Below, in pieces: positions 45,601-55,959 of a DNA stretch of 64,000 bases. The notes beneath the pieces were generated by a model. The model worked only from the letters and a program-made list of their open reading frames with translations. It ran no database searches and had not been told where the DNA came from. Position 1 is the first letter of the stretch. The number at the start of each line of letters is the position of its first letter. The position numbers and the translations under genes were made by a program. This DNA comes from Chrysophaeum taylorii (Eukaryota; Sar; Pelagophyceae; Pelagomonadales; Pelagomonadaceae): NCBI GenBank assembly GCA_029834535.1, contig JAQMWT010000391.1, forward strand, positions 289,066 through 353,065. Direction: 5' to 3'.

Positions 45601-48139
45601 CGAGATTTTCCAGCGCCATACTCGCGGTCGTCGCAAGGGATGGCTGGTCTTCTTGTTCGCTGCGATCATAGCGCTTGATAACCTGGGCCCAGCGGCCTAG
45701 ACATGGATCGACATTCTTCTCGCGGAACGTGTCGCGCCAGATGAGGATGAAAACATGCGACTGCGCGAGCGGGGCGAGTATTCGCGCTGCGCCGCGGATC
45801 GTTTCGTCGAATACCCCCCAGTAAGCCGACTCAGAGTCGGAGACGGCACGCTTGGGTGCGGTGTCGAGCTCGCGACTCATGCGGGAGGCGCATTCGAAGA
45901 GCTCTCCACGGTTGAGAAGCACGTCCCCAAAGGCGTCTATGCACACCAGCAGCTCGTGGTCGAGTGTGAATCGAATCATTGCCTGGATTTCCTGCTGCTC
46001 GCGAAGCGCTAGGACGGTGGCTCTCGGGTTAATTGTACCGGATTCTTGGAGCATCGTCTCGAGCTGCTGCTCGGCGTCGTTCCTCCGCATGAGCGCGTTG
46101 ACCTCGGTGAACGTGCACTCGCCATTGGCGACGCGGTCAACGAGCGTGTGAAGCTCGTTCTTGAAATGTTGGATCAAGGGCGCGTCCCTGACGCGAGCAC
46201 CGTACTGGTGCAGTAGTCGGCACCAGAAAGCCCCGGTCTCCGTGCCAGCAACATGTTCGAGACGCTCGCTTCGCGTCGGTTGCACGATCAGATATTTGTC
46301 CTCAAAAAGTGCTGTCAAGAGCGTCGGCACGGCGACCGTCGCTACCACGTCCGACGCTGCAACATGTGAGTCGCCAGACGATTCCCCAGAAAGACGCTGC
46401 CAAAGCCAGAGGATGCTGTCGCTTGATGATGCGAAAGCGCGGAAATGTTTCCATAGTGCGCGACGAATCGCTTCGACAACCTGTTGCCGGTATTCGTCAG
46501 CCTCACCTTCTGCGACGAAAACACCGTCAAGGCGTCGGACACCACCAATGACCTCTTCGCGATGGGCCTCGTCGGCCAGGACGCTGTCGGCCGCGGCCCA
46601 AAGACACTCGCGCAGCCGTTGTCTACCATCCGTCTTGACCAAAGCGGAACGGAGCGCTCGACACGCGAGAGTTAGGTCGAAGTGCGCACGCGTCTGGTTC
46701 GTGGCCATCAACGCGGAACGATAGCTGCCAATTCCCAAAGTCCCGCGCGCAGAAGCACGAGACCGCAACCAGTTTTCCATAGCGGCCTTCACACTGTCGT
46801 CGCCGTCAAGACCCGACAGTTCGGTGACCAAGACAAGGAACGCGTCACACGGCACAGTCGAGACGGAACTTGCTTCGAGCACAGCCAACTTTTCGTCCCG
46901 ACCCAACACCGACTCACAGCCGCACGCAATGGCGTCGAGGTCATCATCTCTCGAGGGTGACGTCGCCGCTTTCTGAGCGCGGGCAAAAAAGGCGTGGCGA
47001 AAATAATCACGGAGCACGGCAGGGACGGGGTCGTGCCCGTTCCAATCGAAGACAAAGTGGTGGATGGCCTCGTCGAAAGCATTGACAACGTCGTTGGTGG
47101 ACCTCGATCTTCGCTGCGATCGTCGCCGACGGACAACGGTTCCTACATCGAGGGATGTGGTGTTGGCGTAGGCCCTAGTCCATCGTGACTGGAGGACCAA
47201 GGCAAGCGCGCCCAACGTTGGAGCGGCGTGAACGAAGAAACACAGCACTCGCTCCTGTTCACCCTCGCGAAAGTTCGACTCGACGAAGAGCGTGTTTGAC
47301 GCTGCGTCAAGCGCCGCAGTGAACTCGTCGGCGCGGTTCCCGGCGATCCGCGGCGGAGCCTCGTCTGGAATCCTCCCACTGCGGCGCCAAACGGCCACCG
47401 AGAGTCGCAAGTCGACAGCGCCGCGCACCAGGTATTCGGCTACGGTGAAAAAAATGTTGTCGGGCAGTCGTTCGAGCGTCTCGAAGTCGTGACGCAGATG
47501 GTCGCGTAGGGCGGTGACAGCATGCGCCTCGATAATAACATTGGGGGTCGCTCGCAAGAGGGCCCCGAGTACGACAAAGGTCGTTATCGGCGCGGTTAAA
47601 GCGGTCCGGGCGATGACGCGCGCGGCCTCGTCGTACGCTCGGGTGACCTCACCGCGTTTCGACAAAAAGCGCACCTTGCGAATTGCAACAGCCGCTAATC
47701 TCGCGGCGTTCATCGAGCCCAGAGACTTCCCGCAACAGACTCCCTCGAGGAAAAGTGCGAGCCGAGTGCTGGCTGGCACGTTCAAGTCTTTCGCAACGAT
47801 CGCCGACGCCGCATTTCTCTCGAAGTGGAGTTCGAAGTTGAAACAGGCTTTGCCGCGGTCGAAGGCGAACGATCCACTCGTGACCGCATCGTCGAGAAAA
47901 CGGTTCGCATGGGTAGGCTTAAGGACGATTTTCGCCGCGGGTGTGGGCGAGGCCTTGATAGTGACTCTGACCACGAGAATATGCGGGATGTCGGGGGCCA
48001 GCCGAATCATCTCGAAGCTGGCCTTGTCGACGAAAAGGTAGGCCGAGAGCTGTGGCGCCGTCTTGGGCAACGTCAGATACACCGTCTTCTCCTCCTCCAA
48101 GTAGGACGGAGCGGACCGTGTTGGGAGCGAGAACGACAT
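33639..48139 (-). CDS. RNF213: RNF213-like giant AAA+ protein with RZ finger, no RING seen
   Basis: Two long frames (48139-40781 and 40553-33639) join across a 227-nt intron (40554-40780, GTTATC...CTCCCAG). The join is phase 0 and runs through a motif that continues naturally, LDASKMNR then AITLNRPDSEE, giving about 4757 residues, near the size of animal RNF213. AAA units: one with a GGGKS P-loop (about 1600), MGETGCGKTS (about 1997-2006) with CLFDEAN as Walker B, and VGKPGCGKS (about 2330-2338) with VVLLDEVGLAE. A zinc finger of RZ type lies at 3994-4017: Cys3994, Cys3996, Tyr3998 (where the family has His), Cys4014, Cys4017. No RING was found between the AAA ring and the RZ finger. RNF213 is an AAA+ E3 ligase acting on lipid droplets and intracellular bacteria in animals; the role here is inferred. 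Without splicing, the first frame would stop at 40754. Confidence 0.85.
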
Positions 48140-48238
48140 ACTCACGAGCTACTCGACGTCGTGTCCGACACACACGACTTCCAACAGATACCCAACGGTC
48201 ATAGAACTTTTCTTTCGACCGCAATAAAACGTCCGTTG

Positions 48239-48247
48239 GATATATAC
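48239..48247 (-). promoter_or_regulatory. TATA-like box upstream of the RNF213-like gene
   Basis: GGTATATATCC on the minus strand, about 100 bp before the ATG at 48139, at a distance that would suit a short 5' UTR. By eye only. Confidence 0.35.
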
Positions 48248-48330
48248 CAATATCGTTGAATTACGAACTTTTTCTTGCGGAGATTATCCGGAACCTTCGC
48301 CTTTTGATGGAATCCGACACCTGTTCGTTA

Positions 48331-48390
48331 ACCCACCCACATCCTTCATGCTTCCCACACACACCCCCCTCTTAGCAGTCGACATTTAAA
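48331..48390 (+). mobile_element. 60-bp 5'-truncated LINE insertion with a 15-bp target-site duplication (LINE copy 5)
   Basis: Carries only the last 60 bp of the LINE 3' UTR, ending CAGTCGACATTTAAA. It is flanked by perfect copies of GACACCTGTTCGTTA (48316-48330 and 48391-48405). Strong 5' truncation with a long target duplication is the signature of target-primed reverse transcription. The target again starts with GACA. Confidence 0.9.
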
Positions 48391-48423
48391 GACACCTGTT
48401 CGTTACCCGGACGGGCCGATGGG

Positions 48424-48577
48424 AAGGCGAAACGATCGCAGTGGGACGGGTTATGGCCGGGGGGACGCAGAATGAAAAGTTAACGACGAGATGGTTCTCA
48501 AAGGCGAAACGATCGCAGTGGGACGGGTTATGGCCGGGGGGACGCAGAATGAAAAGTTAACGACGAGATGGTTCTCA
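48424..48577. repeat. Perfect 77-bp tandem duplication
   Basis: The unit starting AAGGCGAAACGATCGCAGTG occurs twice (48424-48500 and 48501-48577) with no difference, so it is recent. It starts only 18 bp after the LINE insertion's target duplication. Confidence 0.95.
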
Positions 48578-50294
48578 GTCAAATCGTGGTCTCCGCGTCG
48601 CACAGCGACAGGCGTCAACTCGCCCATGGCGCTCCTTTCTGTGCCCCTCGTCTGAAAGCCCTGTGATTCTGATCCTGTGCGCCAACGGCGTTGGGATTAG
48701 CCTGCGCCGTAACACTGGGCTGGCCTCTAGTTAGTAAGTTAATTAGTTGCAGTAGTTTGTTAGTCAGGTCACGAAGAAGCGAGCCTTCGGCACCATCATC
48801 AGCGCATCAAGTGCCATCACACTACACCGGCACCGGCGTTCTTCCGAGCCTGGATAAGAAGGCACCGATAATGAGCTTGTTAGGTTTGTTCGGTAGTAAG
48901 TCAGCTAGTTAGATCATCACAGATGTGATCAACAATGCGTAGCGTTTTCGATGTGACCAACCACGCCGACAAGCCCGACAAGCATGTTGTGTGAAACGAA
49001 AAACAGGCAATATGAGAAAAAACGAGACAAGAGAAGAACCAACGAATGGCAGGACCATAAGTCCGAATGCGGCTCCTTTTAAACTCCCACTACTTGAACA
49101 CACCAAGTGAGCTTATATGTCGTAAACAGAGCCGGAGCAGCAAAATCAATAAGGCGTTTGCTAGACGGCCCGTCTTATTTGGTGGCTGTGTGTTGTCATT
49201 GCGGCGTTGTCCTTCTCTACATTGCGCATTGCATGTTGCGTCTCCCCGTCACCTCTCCCCATGATCGGTCTCTTCGTTTCTCTTCAATTCTTTCATAAAA
49301 AAAAATGTAGCGGCCATGCCATGGCCACAAAATCAGAGAAGCTCTCTAAGATTTACTCGCGGATTCAGTAAAGCAGCACCCGGAGTTTCGAGGATCGAGT
49401 CAACTGGTTATCCGCAACACGAATGCGCACGCCTTCTCGGTGCTTTGAGGTGCACGGACGACGACGCCTTTTTCCGCTTTGAGACTCTGGTCCCGTTTGG
49501 CGTTGGCGGCGCATACTTAATAGTGTGCCTTTGCTCGCTCTGGTGCCCGGAGCATAATCCACAGGCTATGGGGCCACTTGGGCGCGCCCAAGTCGCCATC
49601 ATGGCTTTTTCCATGTCGACCCGCTTCTGGGAAACTACCAAGAGCCCACCTCATTGACTACAACGTCGGACGTGGTTGCGCCGGGGTCGCGTTGATCGTT
49701 CACGCAGGGCGGCGTGGAGGAACCGAGATGAACCGCAGCCGGTACGTCGCACTCTCAGGTCAAACCAACCACTGTGTCGAGCGCGTGACGTTGCGGGAGC
49801 TGGACTGGCGCCAGGGCACCCTCGACGTGAACGTGTGCTGAACACGCTTGTTCTGAACAGTGCTAGCTTGGCACGGGCGCGAGCATGTATAGATTACGAG
49901 GTGTGATGGCCCGCCCTTTGCACCCAACCGGAGGAGGGAGTCGTTGTGTTTGATGCCAAGAACGTTTGAAAAACGCGTCTCGCGTCTGTCATGCTCTCAC
50001 CATTGGTGGCAACTGGCCCCGCGATGGACATCCATTTGCACGTTGGGAGCTCCAAGAAACTCTCCACTCGTATGCCATCGTTTCCAGCAATTACATGCAT
50101 ATCGTGGAACTCGACTGGTCAGCAGTAGTGCTCATGGTATCCACTGAGCTTCGGAATTGATGGTCGCCTTCATCGGCCAAGAAACTGAGCCATCGTCCGG
50201 ACGGATTTTGTTCATGCTTCATAAATGCCCGCAGACGCGTCGTGTCGCGCCGCCTTAAATTCACGTGATGCCAAGGAGCACATGTATCCAAAGA
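48578..50294. other. 1.7-kb stretch without a supported gene
   Basis: Lower GC than the flanking genes. Short open frames occur on the plus strand (for example 49316-49657 and 49578-49841), one ending ALIVHAGRRGGTEMNRSRYV. I recognise no family in them; they could be remnants of an old insertion. Confidence 0.4.
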
Positions 50295-51203
50295 TCAAAA
50301 ACCAGCGTTGAGGAGCTTGGAGAAGGCGCGCGCAAAAACGCGTGCGAATCGAGTTTCATCGCGCGCGAAGATCTCTACGTACTTGTGGTATCGGTCGTCG
50401 AGGACCAGTGCGACATCGGTTGGGATGAACGCGGCCGCTCCCCGTTCGATCGTGCCGTCTTCCCAGCGCAAGAGCTGCACAAAGTAGGAATTATCGAAGG
50501 TGTCAGGCGCCGTCGCCACGAAGGGCAAACGTACCGGCGCGGCCTCGAGGCATGCCCGGGTCAGATTGCGCAAGCAGGGCTTGGACATGCCCAGCAACGA
50601 GACGTGGCGACCGAGCGTGTGCGCGCCCATCAGAGCCACCGTCTCCTCGTCCGAGAAGCCGAGCCTCCGACCAAAGAATCGGCGAATGCCCACCGTCGAG
50701 AGGCCGGGCGACGGCAACGCGGTTCGCACGACGTCGCGCTCGTTGCCCGAACCGATGGGGTGCCGGAGGAATCGTGCGTCAGCCTCGCTCGCGTCGCGCC
50801 GGCCCAACCGCACCGGCACGATGGGTCCGCCCGCGGCCGCGAGCGCCTCGGCTGCCGCGAGCGCGATCGCGTCTGCCGTCGAGAGATGGCCGCAAAGCTC
50901 CTCGACCACCGCGAGCGGCACGGCGAGCCCCACATTCTCTGGGTCCTGGAGTTCGTATCGTACGGAGCCGTTGGGTCTGCCGCGCACGGAATCGTGGAAC
51001 GCAAGGCGGACGAGCTTGCCTGCCAAACCCGGCTCCGCGGCGATCGCCTCGCGCACGCGCTGCCGCACGCGATGTTCCTCGGCTACGGTGCTCACCGCCG
51101 CGCGCGCGCGCTGCCGTACCCGACCTTCCTCGGGTACGATGCTCACCGCCGCGAGCTCGAGGCTCGCGCGACGCGAGAGGCCGACGAGCACCCACAGGAA
51201 CAT
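50295..51203 (-). CDS. Haem peroxidase of the plant/fungal/bacterial superfamily (class I-like), secretory or targeted
   Basis: A 302-residue protein. A hydrophobic start (MFLWVLVGLS) reads as a signal or anchor. Residues 21-60 contain two similar charged repeats (VPEEGRVRQRARAAVSTVAE, then EEHRVRQRVREAI). The peroxidase core has the distal site VRLAFHDS (Arg66, His70), the proximal site LMGAHTLGRH (His195), the DNSYFVQLL block and, near the end, FIPTDVALVLDD with YVEIFARDE, which match class I enzymes such as ascorbate and cytochrome c peroxidases. It would reduce H2O2 with a small donor or cytochrome; which donor cannot be told. The distal Trp of ascorbate peroxidases is Phe69 here. Plastid or ER location is inferred from the N-terminus. 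Confidence 0.85.
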   Translation of the reverse strand: MFLWVLVGLSRRASLELAAVSIVPEEGRVRQRARAAVSTVAEEHRVRQRVREAIAAEPGLAGKLVRLAFHDSVRGRPNGSVRYELQDPENVGLAVPLAVVEELCGHLSTADAIALAAAEALAAAGGPIVPVRLGRRDASEADARFLRHPIGSGNERDVVRTALPSPGLSTVGIRRFFGRRLGFSDEETVALMGAHTLGRHVSLLGMSKPCLRNLTRACLEAAPVRLPFVATAPDTFDNSYFVQLLRWEDGTIERGAAAFIPTDVALVLDDRYHKYVEIFARDETRFARVFARAFSKLLNAGF

Positions 51204-52766
51204 ATGCAGCTAGCTGCAAATGCAACCCCTGAAACCCCTCAAATGCCAGCTAGTAGTTAGTAGCGCCATGCAAACAAACCGACTCCGAGGCGGTGGGTGC
51301 TGGTGGCGCGGCTGCTTGCACGCGCGAGGCTGCCCTTTACGCGGTGTAGGTGGCAATCGCGCGACAAGTTTTCTGTCGACGAAGCTGATCGCCGTGCGAC
51401 AAACTACACGACTAGTCGACGTGCTCGGTTGAAGTCTGCTCTGCTATCTCGAGAGAGCCACGTATCAACGCGCGAGGGCGACTCGTGTTCGTGATACCCT
51501 TGACGTTTCTATCCAGGACGCCCAGATTGAATTCAGCGGATCCATGACGAACATGTCTTCCACACTTATGGGGGCAATAAGATCCTGGAGCGAAAAAGGA
51601 ACATTGCGTGTTAGTTGCCGCCCGGTTGCTTTGCTGATCGTGCTGCCGAGTTTGGCAAAGCAGATGGTCGCAAATAATAAAAACCGCGGCAGAGACTGTG
51701 TCAATTTTGGCCTTCGGTGGCGACGTTGTTTTTGTGCGGGGTGATCAGCTACGTCGCTCTTACACGGCGTCTTCAAATCATCCATGACAATGATAGGTTG
51801 CTGAGCATCTCGCAAAATCGCATCCACGCCGGCACCGTGTGACTCACATCCTTTTGCGAGAATAGGGCAGCAGACCATCTCGACTTCCCTTGTTCGACAG
51901 AGGCACCGGCATCGCGCCACATGTCGTCATGTTCCGTCGCCCGCTATCGCGACCGGCAACTCGATTGGCATGGGGCAGGGGCATTCGTTGTGCGCACTCT
52001 TCTGCACGACGACCTCGGCTACATCTTGCTTTGGAGCACGTGCCTATAGGAGGAAGACATCCATTCCGGTAAAGCCAGCCGCAGGTCCGACGCAAAGACG
52101 TTCATACAATATTGGTCGAACGATTCGGCATCTGCCTCGTCTAATACCTTGCCAACGTCGAGAGAGAAAAGCCGGACGTCGGCGCAGTTTGCAGTCACCG
52201 AGGCCGCGCGGCCTTCCTTTCGAAGTCCAGGAGGCCAACAGGCGCACCATCGTGAGCGTGGACGTGAGATCGAAGTCATCTTCACCGCATGGCGCAAGCG
52301 TGATCGAAAGGCTCGGAGACGCGGCGAGAGTCCTTTACAAAAACGATGATAGGCTGGTAGACACTGCTGACCCGGTGTCCCCGGCAAAGAGTCGGGTGGT
52401 GGCACGGATGGATACTCCGGCTGGCCTTGTTTCCTGTAATGGCAGCGTTATTACAGCGTTATTGAATGCCTCCCTACACGCACACATTTTCTGTCTTAGC
52501 TGCCTCTCGCCACCGAGTTTCGCGCCGGCCCGCCGTGTATCTCTTCGCCTGCGACGAAGCTCCCGGCTAAAACGCGAGAATATGCATCTTATATGTTAGG
52601 TATTCTTGCGCCCGTCATAAAGTTTCTAGGAAAGTAGAAGCGCGTCAAAGGAGATGATGCCTAATGTTCGGCACCACGTTTGATTAGTTTTTCCACAGCA
52701 CTGTCGAAGATGGCAAGCATTGTGAGAATTAAACGGATCGTTAGCCCTCCAGGCTCAGGAGGCCGG
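51204..52766. other. 1.56-kb stretch without a supported gene
   Basis: Minus-strand open frames of 151 codons (51465-51920) and 128 codons (52019-52405) have moderately protein-like composition but no motif that I recognise and no clear splice join. They may be a decayed or unrecognised gene. Confidence 0.4.
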
Positions 52767-53150
52767 TTATTCCTCCGGCTCGTCGAGGTTGAACGCGATA
52801 AGTTCGACGTCGTACGTGAGCGTAGCGTTGGGGGGAATTACCGGTAGGTAGCCCTCTGCCCCGAATGCAAGCGACGGCGGAACCGTGATCGTGGACATTT
52901 GACCCGCGCTCATCTTGGCGATGGCTTGCTCGAGGCCCGGGATAAGCTGACCGGCACCTATTTTGAAGAGCAAGGGTCGCGCGCGAGATCGCGACGAGTC
53001 AAAAAGTGTTCCATCGGCTAGGCGCGCCTCGTAGTGGATACGGCAAGTTGCGCCTGGTTGGGGGTAGTTTGTCGCATCTCCTGGCCTCGTCGTCTTGACG
53101 AGGACTTGATTCTTTTCGCGTTCACCGCCACCCTGTTGTCGGCGTGCCAT
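52767..53150 (-). CDS. FKBP-type peptidyl-prolyl isomerase
   Basis: A 127-residue single-domain FKBP. The family blocks are in order: CRIHYEARLADGTLFDSSRSR, LLFKIGAGQLIPGLEQAIAKM, GQMSTITVPPSLAFGAEGY and IPPNATLTYDVELIAF. Such enzymes isomerise Xaa-Pro bonds. The pocket Trp found in FKBP12 (the 'GWE' position) is Leu here, as in many plastid and divergent FKBPs, which may weaken FK506 binding. A basic N-terminus (MARRQQGGGEREKNQ) without a hydrophobic stretch suggests the cytosol or nucleus. The start codon lies 103 bp from the divergent AlkB-like gene. Confidence 0.95.
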   Translation of the reverse strand: MARRQQGGGEREKNQVLVKTTRPGDATNYPQPGATCRIHYEARLADGTLFDSSRSRARPLLFKIGAGQLIPGLEQAIAKMSAGQMSTITVPPSLAFGAEGYLPVIPPNATLTYDVELIAFNLDEPEE

Positions 53151-53253
53151 CGTTTCCGTGCGAAGGACGCATATGGGCGTTACTACTTTCCTATCGTTAC
53201 TATCCCTATCGCCCCCCCCTCAGTCGACCCCTGGCAGGTTATTAAGTCGGACG
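53151..53253. promoter_or_regulatory. Compact bidirectional promoter between FKBP and AlkB-like genes
   Basis: Only 103 bp separate the two start codons, so promoter elements must be shared or overlap. No TATA box is evident. Confidence 0.45.
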
Positions 53254-54447
53254 ATGTCTCGGCGCTTGTCTCATCGGTGCGTGACGGAGCCCGAGAAGTT
53301 AAAAATGAACCCCGGGGAGTTGAAGTCGATGTTCGAGAAGCGAGAGTGCCGTGTCGTTGCGTCGAAGATCGTGGTTCCGTCGGCAGAGGAGGTCAAGGAC
53401 GAGAGCAAGGTGTTCGTGACCTTGGATGCGGGGAATGTGGTTGGGCGCGTGCTCATAAACAACGCGCTCTCGACGGCAGAGGAGGAGAGGTTGATCGAGT
53501 GGGTGGAGAAGGAGCTGAACTCGGACCTGTGGCGCCAATACCAGGGGAGGGGGATCGATCCCGCGACTGGCAACAAGGAGGTGACCGCTTCGGGGACCGT
53601 CGAGCGCGTCGACGTGGCCGAGGTGGCGTACAAGCTCGAGGGCGAGGCAGACCTTCTCGCGCGGCTTTTTGATGATACGATGCCGTACGCGAAGATGGTG
53701 TTGGAGGTGCTGAGAGAACGCGTGCACGATATCCTCGACAAGGCCGACGCGCGCGAGGACGACGACGAGGACGCCGTCGCCAAGAACTCGCCGGTAACCA
53801 ACGGCACGATTTCTGACAAGGCGCTCGCTCACGACCGCGAAAGCGGCGGTCCTCTTTCGGCGTCGGAGCGCTTGGCGACTGTTCGCGAGTTCCTCCGCGA
53901 GCACTGGGATCGACCGGAAGCGCTGCAGGTGACAAAGTATTACGCCGACAAGGACTCTGGTTTGGCCCAGCACTTTGATAGCCGGGCGTGCTACGGCGCG
54001 ATCGCCACGGCGAGCCTGCGCCACCCGTGCACGCTCGTGATGCAGCGCAAGAATACCAAATTTTTTCAGGAATCGAGACTCTTGCTCCACCCTCGCTCGA
54101 TCTACGTGCTCACGGGACCGAGCCGGGGCGACTGTACCGACCCCGACGACACAACCCGCAACCACGCGCGCTGTCCATGCTGTTGGACTCACGGTATCCA
54201 GGCCATGGCCAAGGGCACCTTTTCCCACCGCTTCGACTGCTCCCCAGAGGCCAGGGCCCTCCGCCGTGTCGGCATCACCATCCGCTCCCTGACGCCGGGC
54301 GCCAAGGACCGAGCGCGACGGGAGTCGGGGATCCGGGGCGAGGGAAAGCGCCCCGTTGTCGTCGTCGACAGGGGACGTCCCTCGAGGGGGGAGGGGGGGA
54401 ACAAGACCCCCAACAAGCGCTGTCGGCGTTCGACTCTAAGAGGATGA
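53254..54447 (+). CDS. AlkB-like 2-oxoglutarate/Fe(II) dioxygenase
   Basis: A 397-residue intronless protein. The double-stranded beta-helix core is in the second half: LQVTKYYADKDSGLAQHFDS gives the metal-binding HxD (His-Phe-Asp), followed by ATASLRHPCTLVMQR and RSIYVLTGPSRGD. The distal His is probably in KGTFSHRFD, and the 2-oxoglutarate Arg in RRVGITIRSLTPG. This order matches AlkB-family dealkylases that remove methyl groups from nucleic acids or proteins. An N-terminal 'GRVLINNALSTAEEERLIEWVEKEL' segment matches the usual AlkB entry helix. A long acidic insertion (REDDDEDAVAKN...) and a Cys-rich loop (DCTDPDD...CPCCWTHG) are unusual. The basic tail suits nucleic acid binding. The start is the ATG at 53254; 53305 is possible. 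Confidence 0.85.
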   Translation: MSRRLSHRCVTEPEKLKMNPGELKSMFEKRECRVVASKIVVPSAEEVKDESKVFVTLDAGNVVGRVLINNALSTAEEERLIEWVEKELNSDLWRQYQGRGIDPATGNKEVTASGTVERVDVAEVAYKLEGEADLLARLFDDTMPYAKMVLEVLRERVHDILDKADAREDDDEDAVAKNSPVTNGTISDKALAHDRESGGPLSASERLATVREFLREHWDRPEALQVTKYYADKDSGLAQHFDSRACYGAIATASLRHPCTLVMQRKNTKFFQESRLLLHPRSIYVLTGPSRGDCTDPDDTTRNHARCPCCWTHGIQAMAKGTFSHRFDCSPEARALRRVGITIRSLTPGAKDRARRESGIRGEGKRPVVVVDRGRPSRGEGGNKTPNKRCRRSTLRG

Positions 54448-54506
54448 TGATAAAGGTTGGTTACCCTAGCGTTCTTGTAAAGTGTGGGGAACCAGAAGCA
54501 TCGTTG

Positions 54507-55816
54507 ATGAACGCACGAACGACGTTGTGGAGCCTGCCGAACACGGCGTTCGGGATCGGGATGGGCGTGGGCGGGAACGCCATATTGTGGCGAACGATTT
54601 CGGACACGCGGTTCACGGACAAGGTGTTGGGGCACGAGGGAAATTGGGCATTCTGGGTTGTGGGCCTCGCCATATGGTGCGTGTTGCTGGTGCTCCTCGT
54701 TGCGAAGGTTGTTTGCTATCCGCGGTTCGCGTCTCGCGAATGGCATCATCCGACGCGGTGCTACTTCTTCTTCGCGCCGCACCTCGCGCTTGTCATGCTC
54801 GCAATCGCGACGCCGGCGTCGCTCGAGACCCGGCTTCGCGCCGCGCGCACTTCCGCCTGGCTCGTCTCGTGCGTACTCCAGGTCGGCCTCGCCCTCGTCG
54901 TCTACACGCGATGGATGTTCAGTCCCGTCGACGGGGATGTCGGTCACGCGAGCCCGCCGTACCTCCTCTCGACCGTTGGGTGGCCGCTCCTGTGCGTGCT
55001 CGCGCAGATACTAGACCTCGAACGTCGCTGGAATTTCGACCTCCCTTCGTGCCTCTTTGGGATCGGCGCCGTCTGGTACGCTCTCGCCTTCATCGCGATC
55101 ATGCACACCATGCACGAGCATCAGCACAACAAGGGCGCGCCCGTCTTGTTTCTCATCGTTGCCCCGCCGAGCGTGATGGCCGTCGCGCTCGCCAACTTCA
55201 ACGATGGCGCCTTCGGTCGCGCCTCGAGCGCGGTTTTCGGCTTTTGCGTCTTCATGCTCCTCCTGCTCTTGCGACTCGGACCCAAGCTCCTCGCTAGGCC
55301 CGAAACCCTCGGCGTGTGCGCCTATCGTCGTTCGTCGTCGCACGTTGGTTTCGCCGCAGGTATTGGGCCTACGTCTTTCCGCTCGCCGCTCTCGCGACCG
55401 CCTCGATCCGGTTCGCGAGCACCTACGACACCCAGGTCGCGCGGATCCTCGCGTGGATCCTCGTGGGCGTCTCCACGGCCGCCATCATCACAGTCAGCTG
55501 CCGCATGTCAGTTCACATCTACGCCGTCGCGACGGGACGCGCCTTCTGGAACGACCCTCTCATGGACCGCGCCCTCGACGCCGCCGCCGCTTCCTCCTCG
55601 GGGAAGCCGAGACGATGCGACGGTTTAATCTTCTTTCGCTCGCCCTGCGCGTGCCTTTTCGTCGCTGCATCGTCTCTCCGCGGGCGCGCAGCTTCGTCCG
55701 AGAAGGAGGAGAACCACGCTAGCATTTTAGAAGATAAGATCGTCGTGCCCCATGATCCCACGAAGGACGACGACTCTCCTCCCACACCCGCAGGGTGGAG
55801 TACGTGCCTTGCGTAA
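54507..55816 (+). CDS. SLAC1/TDT-family anion channel-like membrane protein, one short intron
   Basis: Two exons, 54507-55315 and 55360-55816, joined by a 44-nt intron (GTGCGC...GCCGCAG) with phase 2, giving about 420 residues. Helices: a first one with NTAFGIGMGVGGNAILW, then roughly nine more to IAWILVGVSTAAIITVS. PVLFLIVAPPSVMAVALANFND and, across the splice, YWAYVFPLAALATASIRFA resemble the conserved core of the tellurite-resistance/dicarboxylate (TDT) family to which guard-cell SLAC1 belongs. It would carry chloride, nitrate or malate across a membrane; substrate is inferred. The C-terminal ~85 residues are hydrophilic. The frame is open back to ATGs at 54444/54447, overlapping the AlkB-like stop; I chose 54507 as the first Met next to the helices. 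Confidence 0.75.
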
Positions 55817-55959
55817 TAAATAAAGAAATAAATAGATAAATAACTTCTTGAAGAAGAGGAAGCAAGAGAAGACAATGCCTCTATTTTCACGCGGCAGCGC
55901 TTCCATTCAACGCAGGGATAACACTATTATGAATTTTTTGTTGCCCGACCACCACGATG

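Noticed and set aside
54444-54510. Fusion or overlapping operon-like arrangement of the AlkB-like and SLAC1-like genes (ATGATGA overlap)
   Set aside because: Eukaryotic context; the residues between 54444 and 54507 have no helix or motif, so the later Met is simpler. A short intergenic region cannot be excluded.
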